Source: DATCMH01 sp036563505
GTDB taxonomy: Bacteria > Pseudomonadota > Alphaproteobacteria > Rhizobiales > Beijerinckiaceae
Assembly (NCBI GenBank): GCA_036563505.1
Contig: DATCMH010000025.1
Span: forward strand, 62,001 to 126,000
Length of the DNA stretch: 64,000 nt
Reading direction: 5' to 3'
Of the stretch, positions 33,563 to 41,335 are shown piece after piece (within the stretch, counting starts at the first letter, position 1; every line of letters starts with the position of its first letter). Below the pieces are notes generated by a model. That model was given only the letters and a program-made list of their open reading frames with translations. It did no database searches and was not told the origin of the DNA. The position numbers and the translations under genes were made by a program.

Positions 33563-33967
33563 ATGATGAGTTCCTCGATGCGCCACCTCCTGCTCGCCGC
33601 TTCCGCGACGCTCTGCCTGCTCCTCCCGTCAGTCGCCGGCGCGCAGGCCCGCTCGATTCAGGATTGCGAAAAGATCAAGGCGGACCTCGCCTACAACCAG
33701 TGCCTGGCGGATTTCGGCCCCAGGATGGGCGAGCGGGCGCCTCGGGGAGCTGCATCGGCGGTCGAGCCCGACGAGGACGAGGAGCCGAAGGCCACGCGAG
33801 GCTCCGGGCGCTCGGGGTCGCGCGCCGCCGCGCGCTCCCGGTCCGGCCGCTACGCGGCACGCTCGGGCGGGCGGCTCCGTGCCACCTTCGACCTGCGCTC
33901 CAATCGGTTCGAGCTGGCCGAGAGCCGCTCGGAGGAGCGCCGCTCGAGCCGCCGCCGACGTCGCTAA
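33563..33967 (+). CDS. Small exported protein with Arg/Ser-rich basic tail
   Basis: A 134-residue protein. The signal peptide ends after SVAGAQA; the mature part begins SIQDCEKIKADLAYNQCLADFGP, with two Cys, a CxxxxxxxxxxxC spacing often seen in uncharacterised exported proteins. From about residue 70 it becomes acidic, and then Arg/Ser/Gly-rich to a run of six Arg near the C-terminus. I see no family name. The start (MMSSSMRHLLL) could be either Met. Confidence 0.7.
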   Translation: MMSSSMRHLLLAASATLCLLLPSVAGAQARSIQDCEKIKADLAYNQCLADFGPRMGERAPRGAASAVEPDEDEEPKATRGSGRSGSRAAARSRSGRYAARSGGRLRATFDLRSNRFELAESRSEERRSSRRRRR

Positions 33968-33978
33968 GCAAGACTTGG

Positions 33979-34620
33979 CTAAGGTTGGACCCGGCCGTTC
34001 TCGATCCGGATCACCGCCTCGGTCAGCCGGTCGATCTCGGCCCGGCTATGGCTGACGTAGAGGATCGGCACCCGCATCTCGTCGCGCAGCCGCTCGATGT
34101 AGGGCAGGGTCTCGGCCTTGCGCGCCTCGTCAAGCGCCGCGAGGGGCTCGTCCATCAGGAGGAGGCGAGGGGAGGCCAGCAGCGCCCGCCCGATTGCCAC
34201 GCGCTGCTTCTCGCCGCCCGAGAGGGTCTGCGGGCGGCGATGGAGGAGGTGGCCGATGCCGAGCAGCGCGACGACCTCCTCCAAGGACCCGTAGCGCCCC
34301 ACCCGTGGGCTGAGGGCGCGTCCGTACAGCAAGTTCCGGCGCACGCTGAGGTGGGGGAAGAGCCGCCCCTCCTGAAACACGTAGCCGATGCCTCGCCGGT
34401 GGGCCGGCACGTGAACGCCTTCCTTGGTATCTAGGAGCACGCGGCCGTCGACGGCGATGCGGCCTTCCGACGGTCGAAAAAGGCCGGCGACGGCGTGGAG
34501 CACGCTGCTCTTGCCCGACCCTGACGGCCCGAACAGGGCGACGACCCGCGCCTCGCTGCGGAACGCGAGGTCGAGGATGAAGTCGCCCCGCCGGTGGCGG
34601 ATCGCGACCTCGACGCTCAC
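33979..34620 (-). CDS. modC: Molybdate ABC transporter ATPase, short form lacking TOBE domain
   Basis: A 213-residue ATPase: Walker A GPSGSGKSS, ModC-like RGIGYVFQEGRLFPHLSV, signature LSGGEKQR, Walker B LLLMDEPLAALDEARK and H-loop YVSHS. The spacing and VFQEGRLFPHL block match ModC closely. Typical ModC is about 350 residues and ends with a TOBE (Mop) molybdate-sensing domain; this one stops right after the ATPase fold at ENGRVQP, and I see no continuation downstream in any frame before the next gene. The GTG start at 34620 overlaps the stop of modB (GTGA). Confidence 0.88.
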   Translation of the reverse strand: MSVEVAIRHRRGDFILDLAFRSEARVVALFGPSGSGKSSVLHAVAGLFRPSEGRIAVDGRVLLDTKEGVHVPAHRRGIGYVFQEGRLFPHLSVRRNLLYGRALSPRVGRYGSLEEVVALLGIGHLLHRRPQTLSGGEKQRVAIGRALLASPRLLLMDEPLAALDEARKAETLPYIERLRDEMRVPILYVSHSRAEIDRLTEAVIRIENGRVQP

Positions 34621-35309
34621 GTCAGCCGGCCCGGGCCGGCGACCCGGCGGGTCAGGATCTCCGAAGCCACGACGGCAGCAAGCGCCACCGCCACGCAGAC
34701 GAGGCTCAGGCGCCAAGCACCGGCCTCGCCGCCGGGAACCTGCGTGAAGGCGTAGATCGCGGCCGGCACGGTCTGCGTCTCGCCCGGGATCGCCGAGACG
34801 AAGGTGATCGTCGCGCCGAATTCGCCGAGCGCTTTGGCGAAGGCGAGGATCGCGCCGGCGAGCACGCCGGGCAGGGCGAGCGGCAGCGTCACCGTGGCGA
34901 AGACGACGAGGCGGTTCGCTCCGAGTGTGGCGGCCGCCTGCTCCAGGCCGCGGTCGACGGCCTCGAGGGACAGGCGCATGGCCCGGACCATCAGCGGGAA
35001 CGCCATCACCGCCGCGGCGAGCACGGCGCCGGTCCAACGGAAGGAGAACACGATCCCGCAGCAGGATTCGAGCGCCTGGCCGATCGGCCCGCGCCGCCCG
35101 AAAGCCACGAGCAGAAGGTAGCCTGTCACCACGGGCGGCAGCACGAGGGGCAGGTGCACGAGCCCGTCGAGGAAGGCGCGGCCGGGAAAACGCCCGCGGG
35201 CGAGGAGTAAAGCGACGAGGAGGGCCGGCACGAGGCTCGCGAGGGTGGCGACGCTCGCCACCTTCAGGCTCAGGCGCACCGCGACCCATTCGTCGGGCGT
35301 CAGGACCAT
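34617..35309 (-). CDS. modB: Molybdate ABC transporter permease
   Basis: A 230-residue inner-membrane permease with about five helices; RPxLPPVVTGYLLL-type block (here LPLVLPPVVTGYLLLVAFG) and the EAA loop EQAAATLGANRLVVFATVTLP are ModB signatures, as is GEFGATITFVSAIPGET near the end. It imports molybdate (or tungstate) with ModC. The start ATG at 35309 (MVLTPDEWVAV) matches the family. No modA binding-protein gene is adjacent on either side, so the binding protein must be elsewhere. The window does need molybdenum: a CoxL-type enzyme sits at its left end. Confidence 0.88.
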   Translation of the reverse strand: MVLTPDEWVAVRLSLKVASVATLASLVPALLVALLLARGRFPGRAFLDGLVHLPLVLPPVVTGYLLLVAFGRRGPIGQALESCCGIVFSFRWTGAVLAAAVMAFPLMVRAMRLSLEAVDRGLEQAAATLGANRLVVFATVTLPLALPGVLAGAILAFAKALGEFGATITFVSAIPGETQTVPAAIYAFTQVPGGEAGAWRLSLVCVAVALAAVVASEILTRRVAGPGRLT

Positions 35310-35483
35310 GCAGGTTCGCTCAAAGGCGCCCGGGCGCTCGCCCAGGCTGCGGAGATTCGATCGGGGAAGGGGTGACCGGTCTCCCGTCGGAGCGGTCAGC
35401 AAAGGCGGCGCTCGCCAGCGCCGCGCGCAAGGTGCGTCGCGCGGGGCGCCTCGGTCAAGCTCCCCTGCTGCGCCGGCCGTCTA

Positions 35484-36296
35484 TCAGCGGTGCTCCCAAG
35501 CCGGGTCACGCTTCTCGACGAAGGCGCCGATGCCTTCCTCGGCGTCGCGGGCGAGCATGTTCTCCACCATGACCTCGGACGCGTGGCGATAAGCCTCGTC
35601 GAGGGTCATCTGGCCCTGTTCGTAGAAAGCGCGCTTGCCGACCCGGAGCGTCAGGGCCGATTTCGCGGCGATGATCGCGGCCATGCGGCCCGCCTCGGCC
35701 AAGGCCTCGCCCGCCGGGGCGACGCGGTTCACGAGGCCCATGCGGGCGGCATCCTCGGCCGCGAACATCTCGCCCAGAAGCAGCATCTCCATCGCATGCT
35801 TCGGCGCGAGGTTGCGCGAGAGCGCCACCATGGGCGTCGAGCAGAACAGGCCGATATGGACCCCCGGCGTGCAGAAGCGGGCGTCTGCCCCTGCCACGGC
35901 GAGGTCGCAGGAGGCGACAAGCTGGCAACCGGCGGCCGTCGCGACGCCCTCGACCGCGGCGATCACCGGCTGGGGCAGGCGGACGATGCGCTGCATCATG
36001 GCTGAGCAGCGCGCGAGGATGTCGGCGAAATAGGTCCTGCCGCGATCCGGGTCGGCGCGGCGGGCGGTCATCTCCTTGAGGTCGTGGCCGGCCGAGAAGA
36101 CCGGGCCCTGCGCGGCGAGGATGACGGCGCGCACGTTCGCATCCGCGGCGATGCGGTCGAGCTCCGCCGTCAGCGCGTCGAGCAAAGCCTCCGAGAGCGC
36201 GTTCCGCGCCTTCGGTCGGTTCAAGATCAGCGTCGCGACGCCGTCCTGGTCGTGACGCAGCAGGGGCGAGGCCTCGAGGGTGGTGTGCGCGTTCAC
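35484..36296 (-). CDS. Enoyl-CoA hydratase/isomerase family protein
   Basis: A 270-residue crotonase-fold protein. Family blocks are LNRPKARNALSEALLDALTA, the oxyanion pieces VFSAGHDLKEM and EGVATAAGCQLVASCDLAVA, and FCTPGVHIGLFCSTPMVALS. The acid/base Glu positions of true enoyl-CoA hydratase are replaced around PGVHIG, as in the ECHDC3-like group, so the reaction may not be simple hydration. The start is GTG at 36296 (MNAHTTLEASP). It stands alone; a family B repeat lies just upstream. Confidence 0.85.
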   Translation of the reverse strand: MNAHTTLEASPLLRHDQDGVATLILNRPKARNALSEALLDALTAELDRIAADANVRAVILAAQGPVFSAGHDLKEMTARRADPDRGRTYFADILARCSAMMQRIVRLPQPVIAAVEGVATAAGCQLVASCDLAVAGADARFCTPGVHIGLFCSTPMVALSRNLAPKHAMEMLLLGEMFAAEDAARMGLVNRVAPAGEALAEAGRMAAIIAAKSALTLRVGKRAFYEQGQMTLDEAYRHASEVMVENMLARDAEEGIGAFVEKRDPAWEHR

Positions 36297-36369
36297 GGGC
36301 GCGTCTCCGGTTCGAGGGCTATTGTCGGGAGCGAAGGGGCATGGTGCAAGGAGCCCTCCTCGTCGTCCC

Positions 36370-36489
36370 GTCATTCCGGGGCGATGCAAAGCATCGAACC
36401 CGGAATCCACGACTGGGTGAGCCGCCCCGAATCCCAATCGGCCCAGTCATGGATTCCGGGCTCTCGGCTCTGCCGAGCCCCGGAATGAC
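36370..36489. repeat. Family B dispersed palindromic repeat (copy 1)
   Basis: It runs from GTCATTCCGGGGCGATGC to AGCCCCGGAATGAC, long-range inverted ends, with internal CGGAATCCACGACTG and CATGGATTCCGGGCTCTCGG. It lies between the enoyl-CoA hydratase and thioesterase genes. A second copy is at 41107-41240. Confidence 0.9.
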
Positions 36490-36506
36490 ATTCGTGATGG
36501 TTCCGC

Positions 36507-36935
36507 ATGCCCCTGCAAATGACCGCCGCCGAGGTCGAGGCTTTCCTCAACCGTGAGTTCCCCCAGATTCACCACGGCGGGCGCACCTACCACGTCGAGG
36601 CGGTCGGGGACTTGGCCGCGCGCCTGCGCATGGACTACCACGAGCGTCACATCCGCCCGGGCGGCACGATCTCCGGGCCGGCGATGATGGCGCTGGCCGA
36701 TCTCGGCCTCTACGTCGCCGTGCTCGCCAATATCGGCCCCGTCGCCCTCGCGGTGACGACGAACCTCTCCTTCAACTTCCTGAGAAAGCCCGAACAGCGG
36801 GCGCTCCTCGCCGAGTGCCGGCTGCTGAAGCTCGGCAAGCGGCTCGCCGTCGGCGAGGTTCTGATCCGCAGCGAGGGGAGTGAGGACCTCGTCTGCCACG
36901 CGACGGGAACCTACTCGATCCCCGACCGGCGCTGA
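36507..36935 (+). CDS. PaaI-type hotdog-fold thioesterase
   Basis: A 142-residue hotdog thioesterase: YHERHIRPGGTISGPAMMALADLGLYVAVLANIGPV contains the His-Gly-Gly-type substrate loop (RPGGTISG) and the Asp of MALADL, with TTNLSFNFLRKP on the hotdog strand. It hydrolyses acyl-CoA; substrates of this group include phenylacetyl- and hydroxyphenylacetyl-CoA, or medium-chain acyl-CoA. It is separated from rplM by a leader region. It begins 17 bases after the family B repeat. Confidence 0.82.
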   Translation: MPLQMTAAEVEAFLNREFPQIHHGGRTYHVEAVGDLAARLRMDYHERHIRPGGTISGPAMMALADLGLYVAVLANIGPVALAVTTNLSFNFLRKPEQRALLAECRLLKLGKRLAVGEVLIRSEGSEDLVCHATGTYSIPDRR

Positions 36936-37011
36936 TGTGGTATGAAGGTACCGGTCGCATGAAAGCCAAGCAGCGCAAGCCTTTGCGCCCCATGCTTGCG
37001 CGCGAAAAGGA

Positions 37012-37039
37012 TTGACATCGGGGGGCGCCGCCCGTATCT
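37012..37039 (+). promoter_or_regulatory. Promoter of the rplM-rpsI operon
   Basis: TTGACA (37012-37017), a 16-base spacer and GTATCT (37034-37039) form a strong sigma-70-type promoter about 90 bases upstream of the rplM start. Confidence 0.7.
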
Positions 37040-37049
37040 CCCCGCCATC

Positions 37050-37072
37050 GCCGCCGCGCTCCGCGTGGCGGC
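37050..37072 (+). other. Leader hairpin of rplM mRNA
   Basis: GCCGCCGCG and CGCGTGGCGGC form a GC-rich stem in the 5' leader. It could stabilise or regulate the transcript, but it has no T-run and I recognise no known riboregulator. Confidence 0.4.
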
Positions 37073-37127
37073 TTCGTCATTCGGACAACCGGGGCGTTCG
37101 CGCCTCTCAATCTCGGGACCCAGCGCG

Positions 37128-37589
37128 ATGAAAACCTTTTCGCTGAAGCCCGCCGAAGTCGACAAGAAGTGGGTGGTGATCGACGCGTCGGGCCTCGTGG
37201 TGGGCCGTCTCGCGTCCGTCGTCGCGATGCGTCTGCGCGGCAAGCACAAGCCGAGCTACACGCCCCACGTCGACTGCGGCGACAACGTCATCGTCATCAA
37301 CGCCGACAAGGTGGTGTTCACCGGCCGCAAGCGCGAGCAGAAGGTGTACTATCACCACACCGGCTACCCGGGCGGCATCAAGGGCCGCACGGCGAAGTTC
37401 ATCCTCGATGGTCGCTTCCCGGAGCGCGTCGTCGAGAAGGCTGTCGAGCGCATGCTGCCCCGCGGCCCGCTCTTCCGCCAGATCCTCGGCAACCTGCGCG
37501 TCTACAAGGGCTCCGAGCACCCGCACGCCGCTCAGCAGCCGACCGCGCTCGATGTCGGCTCCCTCAACCGCAAGAACGTGGCGGCTTGA
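37128..37589 (+). CDS. rplM: 50S ribosomal protein L13
   Basis: A 153-residue L13, full length. It shows KWVVIDASGLVVGRLASVVA, RLRGKHKPSYTPHVDCGDNVIVIN, KVYYHHTGYPGGIKG and RMLPRGPLFRQILGNLRVYKG, all core L13 motifs. It binds 23S rRNA early in 50S assembly. It is transcribed with rpsI five bases downstream, the standard pair. The ATG at 37128 agrees with the usual MKTFSLKP N-terminus of alphaproteobacterial L13. Confidence 0.97.
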   Translation: MKTFSLKPAEVDKKWVVIDASGLVVGRLASVVAMRLRGKHKPSYTPHVDCGDNVIVINADKVVFTGRKREQKVYYHHTGYPGGIKGRTAKFILDGRFPERVVEKAVERMLPRGPLFRQILGNLRVYKGSEHPHAAQQPTALDVGSLNRKNVAA

Positions 37590-37594
37590 ACACC

Positions 37595-38074
37595 ATGGCA
37601 ACGCTCCAGTCCCTCGCCGATCTCGGCACCCAGCCCTCGGTCGCGGTCCAGCCGGACGCTCCCGTCCACGTCCAGAAGCTCGACGCTCAGGGTCGCGCTT
37701 ACGCGACCGGTAAGCGCAAGGACGCGGTCGCCCGCGTCTGGATCCGCCCCGGCAGCGGCAAGGTCACGGTCAACAACCGCCCGATCGAAGTCTACTTCGC
37801 CCGGCCGGTGCTGCGCATGCTGCTCCAGCAGCCGCTCCAGGTCGCGAACCGCGTCGACCAGTACGACATCACGGTCACGGTCGCCGGCGGCGGTCTCTCG
37901 GGCCAGGCCGGCGCCGTGCGCCACGGCCTCTCGAAGGCGCTCACCTACTTCGAGCCGGAGCTTCGCGGCCCGCTCAAGAAGGAAGGCTTCCTGACCCGCG
38001 ACCCGCGCGTCGTCGAGCGCAAGAAGTACGGCCGGGCCAAGGCGCGCCGCAGCTTCCAGTTCTCGAAGCGCTGA
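37595..38074 (+). CDS. rpsI: 30S ribosomal protein S9
   Basis: A 159-residue S9. Core motifs are YATGKRKDAVARVWI, GSGKVTVNNRPIEVYF and GGGLSGQAGAVRHGLSKAL, and the C-terminus RKKYGRAKARRSFQFSKR reaches the P-site tRNA. The N-terminal 30 residues are the alphaproteobacterial extension. It sits five bases after rplM and a strong terminator follows 25 bases later. Confidence 0.97.
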   Translation: MATLQSLADLGTQPSVAVQPDAPVHVQKLDAQGRAYATGKRKDAVARVWIRPGSGKVTVNNRPIEVYFARPVLRMLLQQPLQVANRVDQYDITVTVAGGGLSGQAGAVRHGLSKALTYFEPELRGPLKKEGFLTRDPRVVERKKYGRAKARRSFQFSKR

Positions 38075-38098
38075 TCGGATCAGCCTCGCACGAGCATC

Positions 38099-38125
38099 AA
38101 AGGGCGGCTTCGGCCGCCCTTTTTC
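38099..38125 (+). terminator. Rho-independent terminator of rplM-rpsI
   Basis: AAAGGGCGGC-TTCG-GCCGCCCTTTTT: a perfect GC-rich stem with a UUCG-type tetraloop and a run of five T residues directly after the rpsI stop. Confidence 0.9.
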
Positions 38126-38196
38126 GTTGCCGGAACGGTCCGGCCCGGCTTTAAGCATCGCGCAACCCCGCAACGCTTCGGACGGGAGCTCTCCTC

Positions 38197-39522
38197 GTGT
38201 CGCTTCAGCCTCTCAGGGTCGGCGTCGCCGGTCTCGGCACCGTCGGCGCGGCGGTGATCCGCATCCTCAACCGGCGCGACAACGAACTCGCGGAGCGCCT
38301 GGGCCGGCCCGTGCGGGTGACGGCGGTGGCCGCCCGCGACCGGACCAAGGACCGCGGCATCGATCTCTCGGGTCTTGCCTGGTTCGACGATCCCGTCGCG
38401 CTCGCCCGGTCGGAGCAGGTCGACTGCGTCGTGGAGCTGATGGGCGGCGCGGACGGTCCGGCCCGTGACACGGTCGCGACGGCCCTCGACAGCGGCAAAC
38501 ACGTCGTCACCGCCAACAAGGCGCTGCTCGCCAAGCACGGGCTCGACCTCGCCCGCCGCGCGGAGGCGAAGGGCGTCGCGCTCGCCTTCGAGGCCTCCGT
38601 CGCGGGAGGCATCCCGATCATCAAGACCCTGCGCGAGGCCTTGCCCGGCAATGGGGTGACGCGCCTCTACGGGATCCTCAACGGCACCTGCAACTACATC
38701 CTCTCGCGCATGGAGCTCGAGGGCCTCACCTTCGAGGAGTGTCTCGCCGACGCCCAGCGCCTCGGCTACGCGGAAGCGGACCCGACCTTCGACGTCGGTG
38801 GCTTCGACACCGCCCACAAGCTCGCGATCCTGGCAAGCCTCGCCTTCGGCGCCGCCGTGGACGCGGAGGGCATCTACGTCGAGGGCATCGCCTCCATCGC
38901 GCCCCTCGACCTCGCGATGGCGGATGAGCTCGGCTATCGCATCAAGCTGCTCGGCGTCGCCGAGCGCACGGCCACGGGCATCGAGCAGCGCGTCCACCCG
39001 ACGATGGTGCCCAGGTCCTCGAGCATCGCCCAGGTGATGGGCGTGACGAACGCCGTCACCATTGATGCGGACGCCGTGCGGGAGCTGACCTTGATCGGCC
39101 CCGGCGCGGGCGGGGATGCCACGGCCTCGGCCGTCGTCGCCGACATCGCCGACGTCGCGGGCGGACCGCCGCGTCCGCCCTTCGGCCGCCCCGTCGCGAA
39201 ACTCGATCAGGCCGCGCGCGCGCCGATGCAGCGTCACGAGGGCGGCTACTACATACGCCTCACGGTCCATGATCGCCCGGGCGTGGCGGCGGGCGTCGCG
39301 ACGCGGATGGCCGAGCATGAGATCTCGCTCGAGAGCATCCTGCAGAAGCGGTCCGAGCGCGCCGCCAAGACCGATCCGCACGGCCGCTCCGGCGCCCCGG
39401 TGCCCCTCGTCCTGATCACCTACGCCGCCACCGAGTCCTCGATCCGCTCGGCGCTGGAGCGCATCGCTGCCGATGGCCTCGTGTCCGAGCCGCCGCAGGT
39501 GATCCGGATCGAGCGGGAGTAG
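38197..39522 (+). CDS. hom: Homoserine dehydrogenase
   Basis: A 441-residue NAD(P)-dependent homoserine dehydrogenase. The nucleotide loop is VGVAGLGTVGAAVIRIL; the catalytic domain has VVTANKALLAKHG, FEASVAGGIPIIKTLREAL, LNGTCNYILS and YAEADPTFDVGGFDTAHKLAILA; an ACT domain (HDRPGVAAGVATRMAEHEIS) closes the protein and should mediate threonine feedback. It converts aspartate-semialdehyde to homoserine, the branch point feeding MetY (about 6 kb upstream). GTG at 38197 is the only good start. It is monocistronic or co-transcribed with glpX, 81 bases downstream. Confidence 0.95.
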   Translation: MSLQPLRVGVAGLGTVGAAVIRILNRRDNELAERLGRPVRVTAVAARDRTKDRGIDLSGLAWFDDPVALARSEQVDCVVELMGGADGPARDTVATALDSGKHVVTANKALLAKHGLDLARRAEAKGVALAFEASVAGGIPIIKTLREALPGNGVTRLYGILNGTCNYILSRMELEGLTFEECLADAQRLGYAEADPTFDVGGFDTAHKLAILASLAFGAAVDAEGIYVEGIASIAPLDLAMADELGYRIKLLGVAERTATGIEQRVHPTMVPRSSSIAQVMGVTNAVTIDADAVRELTLIGPGAGGDATASAVVADIADVAGGPPRPPFGRPVAKLDQAARAPMQRHEGGYYIRLTVHDRPGVAAGVATRMAEHEISLESILQKRSERAAKTDPHGRSGAPVPLVLITYAATESSIRSALERIAADGLVSEPPQVIRIERE

Positions 39523-39603
39523 CGGCCGGCGCCAGGTGACAGCCAAGCCCAGCTCGGCTAGCGAGCAGGCCGAGACGAACCAGCCTTCCTTTAAGGAACC
39601 CCC

Positions 39604-40602
39604 ATGACCCAAGGCATCACCGTCCAGCCCGCCCAGGCGATCGAGCGCATCCTCACTCTCGAGCTGGTGCGGGTAACGGAACGGGCGGCGGTGGCTTCCG
39701 CGCGGCTGCGCGGCAAGGGCAACGAGAAGGCCGCCGACCAAGCCGCCGTCGATGCCATGCGCCGCGAGCTCAACACGCTGCCGATCGACGGCACCGTGGT
39801 GATCGGTGAGGGCGAGCGCGACGAGGCGCCGATGCTCTTCATCGGCGAGCAGGTCGGCAACAAGAACGGCCCGAAGGTCGACATCGCCGTCGATCCGCTG
39901 GAAGGCACGACGCTCTGCGCCAAGGACATGCCGGGCTCCATCGCCGTCATGGCGATGGCCGAGGCCGGCACGCTCCTCGCCGCGCCCGACGTCTACATGC
40001 ACAAGATCGCCGTCGGCCCGGGTTACCCGAAGGGTATCGTTCACCTCGACGCGTCGCCTGAGGAAAACATCCACGCGCTGGCCAAGGCCAAGGGCGTCTC
40101 GCCCGCCGAGATCACAGCGCTCGTTCTCGACCGGCCGCGCCACGCGGAGCTCATCGCGGCGATCCGCAAGACGGGCGCCGGCATCCGCCTCATCTCCGAC
40201 GGGGACGTCGCCGGCGTGATCTTCACCACCATGCCGGAGAAGACCGGCATCGACATCTACCTTGGCATCGGTGCAGCGCCCGAAGGCGTGCTCGCCGCGA
40301 GTGCGCTTCGCTGCGTCGGCGGGCAGATGCAGGGCCGCCTTATCCTCGACACCGAGGAGAAGCGCTCGCGCGCCGCCCAGATGGGCGTGAAGGACCCGAA
40401 CCGCACCTACGAGATGCAGGACCTCGCCTCCGGCGACGTGATCGTGGCGGCCACCGGCGTCACGGACGGGGCGCTGCTCCAGGGCGTGCGCTTCGGCAAG
40501 GAGGTCATCGAGACGGAGACGATCGTCTACCGCTCCGCCACCGGCACGGTGCGCCGCATCCTCGGCGAGCACCGCGAGTTCTCGAAGTTCCACTTGGGTT
40601 GA
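39604..40602 (+). CDS. glpX: Class II fructose-1,6-bisphosphatase
   Basis: A 332-residue GlpX. The metal/phosphate motif AVDPLEGTTLCAKDMPGS, DGTVVIGEGERDEAPML and FTTMPEKTGIDIYLGIGAAPEGVLAA are complete; the N-terminal helical dimer region is usual. It removes the 1-phosphate of fructose 1,6-bisphosphate in gluconeogenesis, and in autotrophs it may also act on sedoheptulose 1,7-bisphosphate. The ATG at 39604 has a AAGGAACC box. Homoserine dehydrogenase-GlpX order is conserved in Hyphomicrobiales. Confidence 0.95.
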   Translation: MTQGITVQPAQAIERILTLELVRVTERAAVASARLRGKGNEKAADQAAVDAMRRELNTLPIDGTVVIGEGERDEAPMLFIGEQVGNKNGPKVDIAVDPLEGTTLCAKDMPGSIAVMAMAEAGTLLAAPDVYMHKIAVGPGYPKGIVHLDASPEENIHALAKAKGVSPAEITALVLDRPRHAELIAAIRKTGAGIRLISDGDVAGVIFTTMPEKTGIDIYLGIGAAPEGVLAASALRCVGGQMQGRLILDTEEKRSRAAQMGVKDPNRTYEMQDLASGDVIVAATGVTDGALLQGVRFGKEVIETETIVYRSATGTVRRILGEHREFSKFHLG

Positions 40603-40607
40603 GCGCC

Positions 40608-41051
40608 GTGACCGTTACCATCCGCGCACTCACGCCCGCCGATCGGGCGGCCTGGGAGCCGCTCTGGCACGGCTACCTCACCTTCTACAAAGCCACCCTC
40701 GCGCCCGAGGTGACGGACGCGACCTGGGCGCGCCTCAACGACCCCGCCGAGCCGATGTTCGCACTCGGCGCCTTCCGGGGCGACGCCCTCGTCGGCATCG
40801 TGCATTACCTCTTCCACCGCTCGACCTGGACGGTGGGGAACTATTGCTACCTCCAGGACCTCTTCACGAGCGAGGCGGCGCGCGGTCAGGGCGCCGGCCG
40901 CGCGCTGATCGAAGCCGTCTACACCAAAGCCGCCGAGGCCGGCGCCTCGCGCGTGTACTGGCTCACGCATGAGACGAACGACACCGCCCGGGCGCTCTAC
41001 GACAAGGTTTCCGATCGGTCGGGGTTCATCCAGTACCGCAAGATGCTGTGA
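40608..41051 (+). CDS. GNAT family acetyltransferase
   Basis: A 147-residue single-domain GNAT. The acetyl-CoA loop is AARGQGAGRALIEAVY; YLQDLFTSE is the beta4 strand and TNDTARALYDKV the C-terminal helix. Acceptor is unknown; relatives act on small amines or amino acids. The start is either GTG at 40608 or TTG at 40599, the latter making a TTGA overlap with the glpX stop. Either way it is translationally close-coupled to glpX. A family B repeat follows its stop. Confidence 0.8.
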   Translation: MTVTIRALTPADRAAWEPLWHGYLTFYKATLAPEVTDATWARLNDPAEPMFALGAFRGDALVGIVHYLFHRSTWTVGNYCYLQDLFTSEAARGQGAGRALIEAVYTKAAEAGASRVYWLTHETNDTARALYDKVSDRSGFIQYRKML

Positions 41052-41106
41052 GGTCGTCCGGCTTGAGGGCCGCTCGAAGCGAAATTGAGACCAGCGCGGC
41101 CCGTTC

Positions 41107-41240
41107 CCACCGTCATTCCGGGGCCGCGCAGCGGAGCCCGGAATCCACGACTGCGTGAGCGGCTGCTCGACGCGCGAGACGTGTCGCCCGGTCATGGATT
41201 CCGGGTTCTCGGCTTCCGCCGAGCCCCGGAATGACGGTGG
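41107..41240. repeat. Family B dispersed palindromic repeat (copy 2)
   Basis: It runs from CCACCGTCATTCCGGGGC to GCCCCGGAATGACGGTGG, with inverted ends of about 17 bases, and contains CGGAATCCACGACTGCGTGA and CATGGATTCCGGGTTCTCGG, shared with the copy at 36370. Confidence 0.9.
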
Positions 41241-41335
41241 TGTGAGTTCTCGCGAGCATCCGGCACTCGGATCTTGTCCACACGGACAGGCGAACGGATC
41301 CCCTCTCGGCCACAATCGCCCGTAATTTAGCCAGC

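Noticed and set aside
38080..40593. Very long leftward open frame (over 800 codons) opposite hom and glpX
   Set aside because: It is the GC-rich antisense shadow of hom and glpX; rich in Arg/His/Gly/Asp, no family motifs, and overlapped in full by two well-supported genes.
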